A DNA stretch of 64,000 nt from Guillardia theta CCMP2712. Its lineage: Eukaryota; Cryptophyceae; Pyrenomonadales; Geminigeraceae. The stretch is taken from the NCBI RefSeq assembly GCF_000315625.1, contig NW_005434594.1, positions 234,216 through 298,215 on the forward strand, read 5' to 3'. Under the pieces are notes generated by a model, which was given only the letters and a program-made list of their open reading frames with translations, had not been told where the DNA came from and made no database searches. The position numbers were made by a program, and so were the translations under genes. Below are positions 11,405 to 22,842 of this stretch, piece by piece (the first letter of the stretch is position 1; each line of letters opens with the position of its first letter).

Positions 11405-14400
11405 TTACTGATTCACTGAGACGATTCTATTGGAGCTCTCGAGCTTGTCAATATACTTGAGGCACTTGTCGTCTCGCAGGTAGGGGTTGCCATGAATGTG
11501 TAGCTCGAGCGGTACAGGGCGCATCATCAGGACTTTGAAGATGGGAATCAGCCCCTTGGGCCCGATGCCGTTGCCAGCTACGTTGACCTCCTGGATGTGG
11601 TGGTTCCCGTTGAGAATGGTGGCGATGCCTCTTCCTCCGCTGTCGAGGAGGCGGTTGTCGTTGATGCGAATTGTCTCGATGGATCGGTTGGCGATGATTG
11701 ACTCGGCCAGGACCCACACGCCTGTAGGAGGATGAGAGAGGAGGAGGCAAGGAGAGGGGGGGGAGGTGAGAGAGGAGGAGGCAAGGAGGGAGAGAAGGAG
11801 GGCAGGAGGAGGGAAGGAGGGAGAAGGGAAGTACGGGAGACAAGGAGGGCAGGAGGAGGGAAGGAAGGAGAAGGGGAACATGAGGATACAGTGCAGGAGG
11901 AAAGAGGGAGGAGGGAAAGAGGGAGGGAGGAGCAGAGGAGGAAGGTAAGCGTGAGAGGGAGGAGAAGGGAGAGGATAAGATATGAGATGTGCTGGCTAAA
12001 TGAGACGAGAGAAAGGGAAGGAAAAAGAGAAGAAGCAAAGAGGAAAGAAGGCGGGAAGGGGGGGGGGCAGAAGAGTTGTTACCATCAGCAGTGAGCAGAT
12101 TAGAAGACAAGTCGATGATCTTGAGCGTCCTGTTGTTGGCGAGATGCTGCGAGAAGGCTCGACAGCCGTTGTCTGTGATCTGAAGGAAAGCACGTCACAA
12201 TGAGCTGAGCGTGGGAGGGATAACNNNNNNNNNNNNNNNNNNNNNNNNNNNNNNNNNNNNNNNNNNNNNNNNNNNNNNNNNNNNNNNNNNNNNNNNNNNN
12301 NNNNNNNNNNNNNNNNNNNNNNNNAAGTATCGCCAGCTATCAGACAACAGGAAGTCGCCGGTCCCGCAGGACACGGGGAGCTGGAAGAAGCACGGGCGAG
12401 GATCGAGGAGCAGGAGCGAGAGATAGCGAAGTTAAAGGTTTCAGGAGGAGGAGGAGGAGGAAGGAGGGAGGAGGAGGAGGAGGGAGGAGGAGGAGGGAGG
12501 AGGAGGAGGAGGGAGGAGGAGGGAGGAGGAGGAGGAGGAGGAGGAGGAGGAGGAGGGAGGAGGAGGAGGAGGAGGAAGGAAGGAGGAGGAGGAGGAGGAG
12601 GAGGAGGAGGAGGAGGAGGAGGAGGAGGAGGAGGAGGGAGGGAGGGGGGGGGGGTGGGAAGGATGAGGACCTTGCAGGAGGAAAGCTCGATGGTTGCGAG
12701 GTGCGCGATGGTGACAGCAGCAGCGAACTGGCCGAAGCCTGTAGACGTGATGCCGTTGGTGCTGAGCACTACCCGCTTGAGGGAGAACGGAAACAGATGC
12801 TGCCTGTTTCTTGCGCGCTTCCCCTTGGCAGCCAGCATGGCGGCTACAGCATTGACGCCGTGGTCAGAGATGTCGTTGTCGCCGAGGTCAATGTACTCCA
12901 ACCGCTCGTTCCTTTCCAGGCCCTGAGCGATCTTCTCCACTCCCTTGTCCTGCAACGAGCATCCTGAGACGTCCAGCGCAGTCAGGGCGAGGTTCCGCTC
13001 GAGCAGGAGGATGAGATGGTCAGCTCCTTCCCCTCCCAGCGGGTTCCCCGACAGGTAGAGCGTGCTGACGCTACGGAAGGAGTGGAGGGCGATGGAGGAA
13101 ACGAGGGACATCAGGCCGACGGGCCCCACCCGCATCCCCCGCAGGTCCATCCGGTCTTGAGTCCAGTGCCTCGTCACGGCTCGAGAGAGGTTCACCAGAC
13201 CCTCGTCCCCCACGTTGTTGTCCGTCAGGTCGACCTCCAGCTTGGGGTGCTTCGATATGCACTTGGCCCACGCCTGCATCGTCTGCGGGCCCAGGCGGTT
13301 GTGGTAGAGCAGCACGCGCTTCAGGATGTGCGAGCCCGGCACCTTCTGCCCGGACGCGTTGCGGGCAGGGAGCGACATGGCAGCGGCATAGAAGATGGCG
13401 ATGCCGCTCCTGCAGGAGAGGTCGTTGTCGCCCAAGTCAAGCTCCTCCAGGTACTCGCTCACGCGGATGAGCTCGGCGATCTCGATCGCTCCCTTGTCGC
13501 CGATGCAGTTGCTGGCGATCCTCAGCTCAGACACGCTTCTGTTCTCCTTCAGCGCCTGCGCCAGGATGGTCGCGCCTTCTGCCCCGAAGCGATTGAAGGA
13601 GAGCTCGAGCCTCTTGCACATGCTGTTGGCAACGAGAAAGTCGCGGAGGGTGTAGGCGTCTCGGGGGAGGAGGTCCATGGCAGAGAGCCGGACGGTATCG
13701 TCCGACTGACTCATCCTCAGCCTCCTGCTGACCTTGCTCTCAAGCAGATTCATCGTCTTGACCTTTCGAAGAGCTCCTTTCCACAGAGTTCGAGCGTTGC
13801 GCTCCTCCCCCTCCTTCAGACATCCCGCAAACCCTTCCATCTCCTTCATCGTCGAGTTCTGCGCCAGCTGCCACTTGTTGAGCACGACCTTCTTGTACGT
13901 GAACTTGTGCTTGAACTCCATCCCAGCCTCCAGCTTGCGCGTCCGATCCTGAGTCTCCGTGGGGATGACGATGTTCACCTGCTTCCCTGACGGGTCGTGC
14001 ACTACCATGTTCTCTCCTCCTCGGGCCCCGTCGGGCACACGGAGAGTCTCCAGCCTGCGGGTCTCTCGCACGAGCTTCCCTACCGGCTCGTAGGTGGAAG
14101 TCTTACGGAGGACCTCGAGGTTTGCCCATAGCTTCTCCTGGTCCCTTCCGTCCCGCACCTCCAGCACCTCCTCCAAGTCCCTTCGCGACAGCTCCAACAG
14201 TGCATCGCCATTGATCCCGGAGGAGACGATGGCTGGGAGGTAGTGGGAGAACTTGAGGTTCCTCGCCCACTCGCACACATCCTCATTGTTCCACGTCTTG
14301 ACCGGCTTCGAGCTCGGCTTGAAGACGTATCCGTTGGCGTAGCAGAAGTCAAGGAAAGAGACTATGAAGTCAAGGAAGTTGAAGAGCGGGGTATTCAGCT

Positions 14401-15289
14401 TCAACCGTTCATACTTGTCGTCCATACCCCCCCATAGAGACTGCCCCCCATCTCCTCGCTCCTCGATGTTCTCATCCATCAAGTCCAAGATCGCCTGCTC
14501 GTTCTCCTCACACCAACTCTTCACCACAAGCTGCCGATACTGACTCTCTGCAGCTGTCTGAATGCTCCAGGCAGTCTCCGCAGCCCGCAGCATGTTGGCG
14601 TATGTGAGCTCCGGCTCCTGTGCCATGCCTTCCGAACGTCCGTTGAGAACCGGGGCCATGGTGGTGACGAGAGTTTCAGAGAGGTGCCGGACAGTCATGC
14701 ACTCACGGGAAGCCTGGGAGTTTCTATCGAGGAATCTGATGAAGCAGAGGAGGGTAGAGGCGAGGAGGTACTCCATCGAAGCTGTCCTCCATGCCGACAT
14801 AACCTCCTCCTTGGAATCATGCGAGAACTTCCTGAGCTTCTCGTAGTGAGGAGACTTGAAGACTTCTAGCGCCTCCATGGGCATCGGATGATCTATGTCA
14901 GGCCGATGCCTGCTTGCATCGTTGAGCGCCAGCCCCCTCCTGATCTTGCTCGTCATCTCATCCTCTCCAGTCAGCAGCTCCCGCAGCTTCTCAAACAAGG
15001 CATCCAGCTGCGTTGCGCGCCATTGCCGCACGACGTCGGGGCCGAGGAGAACGTCCATGAGCTCCTTGAGTTTCCCCTGGAGGAAGCCAATGTTCTTCAT
15101 CACATCCAGTGGGACTTCTTCCTCCCTGACAAGCGGCGAACTTCTCCTCCACGTCGGCTGGTCCCGCTCGACCGGCTCTACGTGATCGTCTGCCCTTGTA
15201 GCCGATGCTGCTGGAGTATATGCAGGCTCCCCGACCTCGGCTGCTTCCACACTCGCCTTCGACTTCCTCCGGAGCAAGGAGCGGAGCAT
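11405..15289 (-). CDS. SAM-domain and leucine-rich-repeat (RNI-type) protein
   Basis: The ATG at 15289 opens a long first exon (15289-about 12671). The N-terminal third is a helical region of unknown function (DVLLGPDVVRQW onward). A SAM domain follows at about residues 330-400 (KTWNNEDVCEWARNLKF, then SGINGDALLELSRRDLEEV). From about residue 560 come ribonuclease-inhibitor-type repeats of about 28 residues (LEELDLGDNDLSCRSG, LEYIDLGDNDISDHGV). The chain ATIELSSCK continues in register with ITDNGCRAFSQHLANN (exon about 12183-12085) and ends in the exon 11733-11405 (SIETIRINDNRLLDSG). Between these lies an oversized intron of about 490 bases holding purine repeats and the 100-N gap. The architecture suggests a cytosolic scaffold; there is no nucleotide-binding domain and no signal peptide. 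Confidence 0.82.
12225..12324. other. Assembly gap (100 N)
   Basis: Exactly 100 undetermined bases, inside what should be an intron of the LRR gene. Confidence 0.99.
12447..12655. repeat. GGA/GGGA purine tract, intronic
   Basis: About 200 bases of almost pure GGA and GGGA repeats in the intron between the LRR exons ending SSCK and starting ITDNG. Confidence 0.85.
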
Positions 15290-16222
15290 TCCTGCTTCAG
15301 ACTAGCCGTCCGATGCCGTGGATATCACATGTTTTGCATGCTCTGGTCGTGCTCAACACTTGTCCCTGGCCACTACCTTGCGATGCAGTGCGCTTTGAAA
15401 CACATTGTGCTCCAAGGACTGACTTGGTCTCCTACACGTTACCATCTCCATGCTCGCAGCCTCGTGGAGGATGAAGATCTGAATGAGCAAGGGACCTTTA
15501 TCGATCCTGTCCAGCGATCTACATGCACCTGTTTGCACTGTTTTCAAACAAGTCCTCCCTGAACCACAAGGGAGATGGAGATGTGCAGTGAATGTCTGAG
15601 CAAACAAGAGTTAGCGAAGCACACTGAATGTTTAGAGAGATTAGCACGCACAAAATCATTGAAACGAGGAGAAACGTAAATACAAGCAGGGTGAATATAA
15701 CAGAGAGATGAATGTTGAGAAGACAGGCGTCAACATACGCATCAAGATTCCACCTTGAGGCCTACATCAAGCCAAACATTCAACAAATACATCAAGACGC
15801 ACACTGATGGAGTGATGTCAACTAAGGTATGTCAACTCGATGTCATCTCAGCTACGTCATCTGAGCATGTCCGAAGAGGAGGATGGCGTTATGACACGTG
15901 GCATTGTCGCTTGGAGGAGCACTTTCCATACATCGCATCAAGGGTCCATTTTCAACGTTCGTGTTTGTCCCTCATCCCCTCGGGTCGAGGTCTGCTGCAC
16001 GGGGGTGGAACTACTATATTCGATCTCATCCGCGGGCCAACCACTGCCTCTAGCCCATACCTGGTACTAATTTTCAGTTAAATACCCCTCCCATCGACCG
16101 CGATGCACATCGAGGGCGGTGGTCATGCAGGGGGTATAAGGCAACGATGCAAGATCTATGACGCGCCATGGGGAGAAATTCAAATCCGAATTTTGGCGGG
16201 CAATCTGCACTGCATCCTTGCC
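15290..16222. other. Intergenic, no gene recognised
   Basis: Lower GC than the flanks. Short open frames on both strands show no domain or splice support. At 16077-16110 the sequence reads TACCCCTCCC, then an imperfect hairpin CATCGACCGCGATG, close to the start of the transposase-like gene. This could mark an element edge, but no target duplication was found. Confidence 0.45.
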
Positions 16223-19200
16223 ATGAGCAAGACGACAGCAGACAGAGAGGAATGCCCTATTTGTAAGACGAGATACAGTACGAACAGTATTCGGACGATC
16301 CCTGAACACTGCATCAAAGCTTGTTCACGTTGTCGACGGGCTTTCAAAGACATCGACTTGAAAACTGTACAGGATTATGCAGTGTTCACTGACGCATTGG
16401 TGCTGAAATTGTTACATTTTCTGCAAAACATCGGGCACGCAACGTTGAAGATAAGCGACGCGGATGATAGCTTGCTACAAGTAGCGGCTAGTTATCTCAA
16501 GCTGAGCCAGCACACCATCAACACTTCTCATGTGCGAGCAAAGTTGACGCTTCTAGGTGACCTCTTTGGACAGAATGCAGAGGGCTTCAAAAATTGTTTC
16601 CTTCATTACTTCACCTCGTTTCAACAAGGAGCAGATGCCAAAATGCATCGTGATCAATTCCAGCTGCACATAGACGCGCAAAAGCTTCGAATTCAAGTAA
16701 AGAATCATCGGCAAAAGCAAAAGGCATTGTGTAAGAAAATCAGACATTGGGCCACTTCGCACTATGACACTGTTGACGAGCTACAAAAGCAAATACACGA
16801 TTATCACTCAAGGTAACCAGCGAGCTGGAATGCACCAGAGTACTGACATGCCACATGCAGGTATGTAAGGCCTGAACATATTAGCCAAGACCAGAACAGC
16901 AATATCAAAACAGCATTCGCTCTCCTCGCACATACAATGTGCGAGAACTTCAAGTCAATGCCATTGGAGGATAGACGTGATTTCATCCGAAGCATTCTTG
17001 AAGAGCATGAGTCTCTTGAAGAATCCAATGACGAAAGTCCTACTGCCAAGTGCTTTCTCACCATCTGCCATGTTGAAAGGGCGATGGATAACCTCCGTTC
17101 TGCTGAGCTTCCCGACATAGTTTCAGATGTCGTAATGTTCGCCAGTCAGGAAGGAGATGGCATGAAGAGCAAACACCCCATCATGCCATTCATAGTGAGC
17201 GACTGGATACGACAAGGCTTTCGAACAAAGGACACTAGAGGCATGCGATACTCTGAGCAAGTCATGAGTTTCGCTGCATCAATTTGGAATGTCGGCACCT
17301 CAGGTCTATATCGCTTGCTCACAGGGCCGGGGAACAAAAATACTGGAACTTTTGATGCGGACCAGATGTTACACAACTTACCTCTGCCATCCACATCCAC
17401 TCTTCAGAAACGAGATAGGCATCTCATGAAACTGCATGGCAATGATAGGTCCAGAGTGTGCACATTTATGATGGATGAATTCCGTCGAATGAATCCTGAG
17501 CATTGTCAGACTGGAGTGAACTGTTGTGCGATCGACAAAACAATGATAAATGCAGGATTTTGTTCTGTGTTTGAGGAATGTGAAGCAGATCTGGGGGGTA
17601 TAACAAGTCATGAACCTGACTTGGCTCAGCGACTTGACCTGCTTGAAGATCGCAAGGAAAAGTTTTGTTTGACAGGAAAGACAGAACACTATATCAGCGA
17701 ACAGCTGGTTGGCATGTTGAGATCCGATCAACAGAGTGTGCATCAGAGGAAGAGTGATATGGAGCAAGCATACAAGAAGGTTCGAAATGCATTTGTTGCC
17801 AAGCATAGAACCGGAGGCGAATCTCCAGAGGATGTCAGGTTCACACCACATCAACGTTACCTCAAGACAGTAATTGAAGGCTGTGAACAGATGGATGTAG
17901 AAATTCCTCGATTGATAGGAAAACTGGAGGGAATGGCGAATGGCGATCTGCCTGTCAACGAATCAGAACTTCAAAACGAGTTGTACAAGTACAATGAGAA
18001 ATTTTACAAGCATACAGTTGCTGAACTGGCTGAAGATGCCATCAGTGTGGTTGCACAAGATGGATGTGCGAGCACACCCCCTGTCCCCATGTACATTGGT
18101 TTTTCAACCAAAAGTTTAAGTGCCTCTGAAGGTCTTCGAATATTGGAAGCCGTTACAAAGGAGGCTCACGAGCGTGGAATTATTTTCAATGTCTGGTCTT
18201 TTGACGGCGAGTTTTCTTGCATATACAGGAATTACTACGTGAACAATCCAAGCACATTCATAACGGAGGTGAAGGCTATCAAACAAGAGGCCCAGAAGCT
18301 GAGCATATCACAGATATGCTCAGAGATCGCATCATACATTTCATGCGTATTCGACTTTGAACCAGCCATTACTGCACAGGAAGTAGAGAGAGAATGCAAT
18401 TTGCTGAATATGAACCAATATGATGGACCTGACTTGTCCCAAGTGACAATTCGAACTCGATCTGGAATAATGCACATGAACACTGCAGAGTTTGCCCAAA
18501 TAGAGAAATTCGTCTTGAGTTTGAGGAGGAACCAATTGATATGGCAGGTCCAGAGAGAAAAGAAATTGCAGTGTTCTCCTGCCACCAGAACTAAGGCCTG
18601 TTTGAACGAGATGTACAGCAGAATCCACATCTTCTGCCGACGGTATGGATATGATAGCATTATACAACAAGGGGTTGCAGAGAATGAAACAGCCAAATTC
18701 ACGCCTTGGGAGCTCGAACGATTGATCACAGATGGATTGGAAGAATTTGATCCAAACAAGATTAGGTTTCAATTCAACGAGTACCTGTCAAACCCTGTTA
18801 TCTCTCCAACCACGAAGAAGCTACTTTTCTTTGCGCCATGTATCAATCATTTACTGAAGAATGTCAGGCACACGGTTGGCTCGGGGAGAAACCCGACTGC
18901 ACAGCAAGAGGCTAAAACATGGCATGCTGCGTACACTGATATTTCCAAGAAGAATTCGTCATGGCTAACGCAGCTGGAAGTCGATGGGTGCACGGACCCT
19001 CAATCAGTGGATATCATGTTAAAAATGTTCAGCAGCAAGGCCATATCGCTTCTGAATGCAGAGGGACACATTGAAACAGCAAGAATGGCAGAAGCAATGA
19101 ACGGCCTTCACAGAGCTTTCGACGAGAGAGGCCTCACCAAGTCTGAAAGAAGAAATCTCATTCTTAGAGCTCGAACCTGGCTTCTAAGAGATGTGGATTG

Positions 19201-19960
19201 GATGAGGGTGGGCAAGAGGCACATGAGGGGGTTGTCATCTGTAACCTTCGAAGGACTGATTGTAGCCATGGACACACATCTACAGATACAGAGTTATTTG
19301 AGCAACAACAAAGGTGTGTTGGGTGAAAAGGAGTATGACTTCAATGCACGGACGCTCTGCACAGACAGCGTTGAAAACCTCTGGTCTTTGATAGGTCATT
19401 TGAACAAGAAAGATTTCTTGAGGAAATTCAACAAAGCATGCACTGAGCTCTCAAAAAAATTCGATCCCAATCTGCCTTTTGTGTATGACCACTCAAAAAA
19501 GCGAATCATTCTTAGCAGACCACGCGGGGAGAAGAAGCTTTTCAACGCAGAGGAAGGAACACGGGACAAAGAGAATGTGTGCAGGTCCCAACCTCGATCT
19601 CGGAAACGTATACATACTCAATCTTTGGATACACGAGGAGGATTCACAGGACAAATGCCTAGATTTCAGGGTTTACGAACTTTGTCTGGTTGTAAGTCTA
19701 CGGAAGAAGAGATAGAAAGGACAAAATGTCAAAAATTAAGACGTGTACAAAGCGAACAAGTATAGAGAATGACAATTTGTATGTATCTCTAAATACAAAA
19801 TGTTTGTTTTGCATTGTACAGATTTTCATTCTTGAGATATTCATCCTCGAAACAGTTTGTCGCGGGATCGCCATTGCGATTCCCAACAAATTCTACTACC
19901 CCACCCCTGTAAAAAGGATTGGAAAAGTACCCGTCCTAATACCGGTAAAAGAGGAGTTCC
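16077..19960 (+). mobile_element. Possible DNA transposon carrying the transposase-like gene (ends not established)
   Basis: TACCCC words plus small hairpins flank the gene: CATCGACCGCGATG at about 16094 on the left, and GGGATCGC/GCGATTCCC at about 19864-19884 on the right, followed by CCCCACCCCTG. I did not find convincing terminal inverted repeats or a target-site duplication, so the limits are guesses. Confidence 0.25.
16223..19765 (+). CDS. Transposase-like protein, possibly distantly P-element/THAP9-like
   Basis: Two exons, 16223-16812 and 16861-19765, joined in frame across a 48-nt GT-AG intron to give 1164 residues; an upstream in-frame Met at 16103 is possible. The N-terminus has a CPIC-x17-C-x3-CSRC zinc-finger-like cluster (about residues 11-39). 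The middle has ISVVAQDGCAS and MYIGFSTKSLSASEG, then FNVWSFDGEFSCIYRNYY. The C-terminal half has FFAPCINHLLKNVRHTVG and LCTDSVENLWSLIGHL. The order acidic motif, 'FD...HLLKNVR', 'ENLWSLI' recalls P-element/THAP9 transposases (DPxHxxKxxRN, then an ENxFxxIR-like segment), but identity is too low to be sure. Compared with its neighbours it is AT-richer, nearly intronless and free of microsatellites, which fits a mobile or recently acquired gene. The tail is basic. Confidence 0.55.
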
Positions 19961-20535
19961 ACCCCCGTGGGTCTGCTGCTGGTCTGCCAGCTTCCGCCCG
20001 GTGGTCAACCGTACTACGGTACGGTACCGTCACTACGGTAGTACGGTACGCCGGTACGGGAGTCGTGGGTCACGGTGGCACTCAGCGGCACGCCGCGGCC
20101 AATCCGGGCCGGCGGGACCGGGTTCCCTCGGACGAGACGGTCACGGGGGGGCAGGGGCCCTGGGGGGCGGCCCAGCCCCCGCCGCCCGCCAGTGCCGGCC
20201 CGCCGATCGGATCCCGGGTGCCATCATGGCATGGCACCGCCGGGCACCGAGACCCGGAGTCGCAGAAGTTCGTTCTCAGGCTCTCAGGGACGCCGGGAAG
20301 TCATGTTGCCACATCACATTACTTCGGAGTCCGAACCTAAACTGATAGGCAAAGAATCAAGGAGTCCCCTTCAAACTACACGGGCCCGGCCGGCGGTCAG
20401 GGCCCGGGCCGGCGGGCCGCCCGTGAGTACCGCCGCCGAGTACCGAACCAGGCTGACTGGGTACTCCGAGTGCCACCCCCGGCAGCCCCGACTCAATAAT
20501 AGTATCAGACTCTACCAAGTCTCGGCGGACGGAAC
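19960..20535. repeat. GC-rich interspersed patch with palindromic TACGGTAC words
   Basis: Strongly GC-rich, dense in CCGGGCC/GGCCGGC. Nested GGTAC/GTACC palindromes lie at about 20010-20056. It abuts the 3' end of the coiled-coil gene. Composition and word use match the patches near 5.6, 27.2, 33.5, 50.5 and 56.3 kb. Confidence 0.6.
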
Positions 20536-20542
20536 GACCGTG

Positions 20543-22342
20543 TCAACACAGTCGACTTGAGATTTCATTCTGCATCCCGGGCTGCTGCTTCTGCTCCAAT
20601 CCGAACCATGACCCGTCAGTCCAAAAGGCATCGAACAAGTCCTCCAAAGCTCTCTCGAGCTGCGTGATCTGACGAGTAGTCACTTCAACCGCACAGCGTT
20701 ATCATACATAGAAGCAGCGCTCTAGGAGACAAGACTTGAAGCATCGCACCTCCAGCAGAAACCATCTGCATTCGTTCCGAAAAGCTGCCGCCGAGCTCTG
20801 TCGGGAACGGACATCTTGTCGGTCTAGACCGCCAACTGCGTCCATAGACTGAAGATCTGCTTGCAAGGTTGTCAGGCCCTCCATGGCCGGTCTGGCGAAG
20901 GCAAAGTCCGAACAATCATCTAGCACCTGACCAGAGCAATGGATGATGGTGGGTGTGAGAAATGCTTGAGGGAAGGAAGGGCAGTCTTACTTTGCTTTTT
21001 CTTGAGAGAACTTTGTTGCAGAATGAGCTGAACAAGGTCTTCACGGTGCTGAGGACCTGAAGTAGAGTCAACTTAGCCGGACAGCAAACAAATGCTGAAC
21101 TTTGCCCACTTGCTCTCTATGTCTGTTCCTTGTTACTTCACGCACGAGCTTTCTCTCTAGCAGCTCATTGTTTTCTGCATTGAACGAGCGTAAGGAAAAC
21201 AAACATTCAAGGTCCACTAGCCCCACGTTGAGCTTTCAGTGCGAGCATTTTCAAGTTCATGATTTCGTGTTGCTGGTCCTGGAAGTTTAGGAAATCAAAA
21301 TTTCAAAAGGCACAATTCGAAATGTACGCTGAATGTAGGACTTTGTTTTGATCTGATTTGAGCATCTCCCTCAACATGCGCATTCTCCATCTCCTCCATG
21401 GCCTGGATTGTCAAACACACATCTCAGAGCAATTTCGTTCAAGTCAGTCGTTCCCTTGACAGGGCTGGTAACCTTAAGACCTGTGCGCAAGTCGACCGCC
21501 TCCAAAGTCAACCTTTCTATCTGAGCCAGTGCTTCGCGCAGCTGCACGTCAGACTCGTTACCCTTCTGTCAGAAGAACACGTCTCAGTATCAGCTGAAGT
21601 CTAACACAGTTGGAGTCAAGAGCTTCTAGTCTGCCATCACCTTTTCAGCTTTGGCAAGGCGCTCCAACGCCTCCAACTCTCTCTTTCTCCCCTATTGATG
21701 GCATCAAAATACACGGCTCGTAAACAGGAGAACATGTTCTAACTCTTGCAATCAGTTCATCAAAGTCATCGTGTTGTGCACGGAGCTGTTTAGCCTCTAA
21801 TCGAAGCTCCGCTTCCCGTTTCATCATCGCTCCCATCGCCTGATCAAATGATGCATCATCTATTCTCCATTACAAACTCTGCTCACTCGGCATACCGTCT
21901 CACACGTTCTTGCTCTGTTGGTAAGTTGCTTGATCTGCTTTTCCAGCACCTCACACTTCTTCTCTAGCTCATTGTAGCTTTGGGACTTTGCGTTGAGCAA
22001 CATCGTAACGTTGTTTACGGCATTTTCCGCCTGTTGTAGCCGATACCTGCACTCAGACGCCTCCTGCCTGGAACTGCGCAACCTTGCACAAGAAGAATCA
22101 TGAATCGAACATGCTCTGCGCAAAACAACATACTGCATTCTGAGGGTAGAGAAGGTAGTGCTGACGGCTTCTCTCTTGCTGCCATCTAGGTCTTCACCGG
22201 CTGAAGAAAGGCTTCTGTCGAACCCTCCCATGCACATCTCATACACCACGGTCCTGCTCGCCGACAACTTCTTACTGCCCGCCGCCATCGCTCCCTTGTT
22301 GCTCTGTCGACCTCTGGCTCTCTCTCTCTCCTTGTTCCACAC
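20543..22342 (-). CDS. Coiled-coil protein, multi-exon, function unknown
   Basis: The first long exon runs from the Met at 22342 (or the more usual-looking MAAGSKKLSASRT at 22288) to about 21895. It is heptad-rich: SRQEASECRYRLQQAENAVN, LEKKCEVLEKQIKQLTNRA. Downstream exon pieces on the same strand keep coiled-coil character: REAELRLEAKQLRAQHDDFD (about 21815-21755), VQLREALAQIERLTLEAVDL (about 21555-21495), ARPAMEGLTTLQADLQSM (about 20900-20845) and TTRQITQLERALEDLFDAF (about 20670-20615), ending SSRLC with stop at 20543. Introns are short. No catalytic domain is visible. The product is most likely a cytoskeletal or scaffold protein; this is inference from structure only. Exact exon limits are uncertain. 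Confidence 0.6.
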
Positions 22343-22842
22343 TGTGAGCTCTCACAAGCTTGAAATCTTTTTTTTGTTTTATTGCCTCTCACACTGGCGC
22401 CACGGTGCCATGATCGTCGGCCCAGGCTCGTAGTCACTGAGAGCGGCTGAGAGCCTCAGCGGGACGGCGGCCGGGCCACGGGCCGGCAACTTAGCCTGAG
22501 GCCTCGAAGCATGGCTCATGATGGGCCTGGAGGTCGGATCAGCTGAGGGAGGTTGGCCCGATTCACAGTATGGTGACTGCGAAGGACTCCCTGACAGTGA
22601 GGCTATTCAACCATGCTGAGTGACAAAGTCATCACTATCATGGCCGAGGCAAGTGATGAGTGATCACTGAAGAGTCGCAAAGGCCCGATTTGCTTTCATG
22701 GATTTACTCAAGTCAAACTTGGCACTGCTACAATCGACCGTACAAGGCTAGCGAGCACGAGCCTACTGGCAAGGGAAAACTCGCATGCTGAAAGCATCTT
22801 AACACTCACCACAACCGTGAGTCAAACTTCACAATATTTGAG
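22343..22842. other. Intergenic between coiled-coil and PB1 genes
   Basis: Contains a small GC-rich piece (about 22440-22520) and otherwise unremarkable sequence. This is upstream of the coiled-coil gene and downstream of the PB1 gene. No TATA box or exon is recognised. Confidence 0.5.

Noticed and set aside
13016-13990. Long plus-strand open frame of 324 codons
   Set aside because: It is antisense to the LRR/SAM-domain exon, with shadow-like Val/Leu/His-rich content and no domain.
20075-20560. Arg/Pro/Gly-rich open frames
   Set aside because: Same reason: they lie in a GC-rich interspersed patch.
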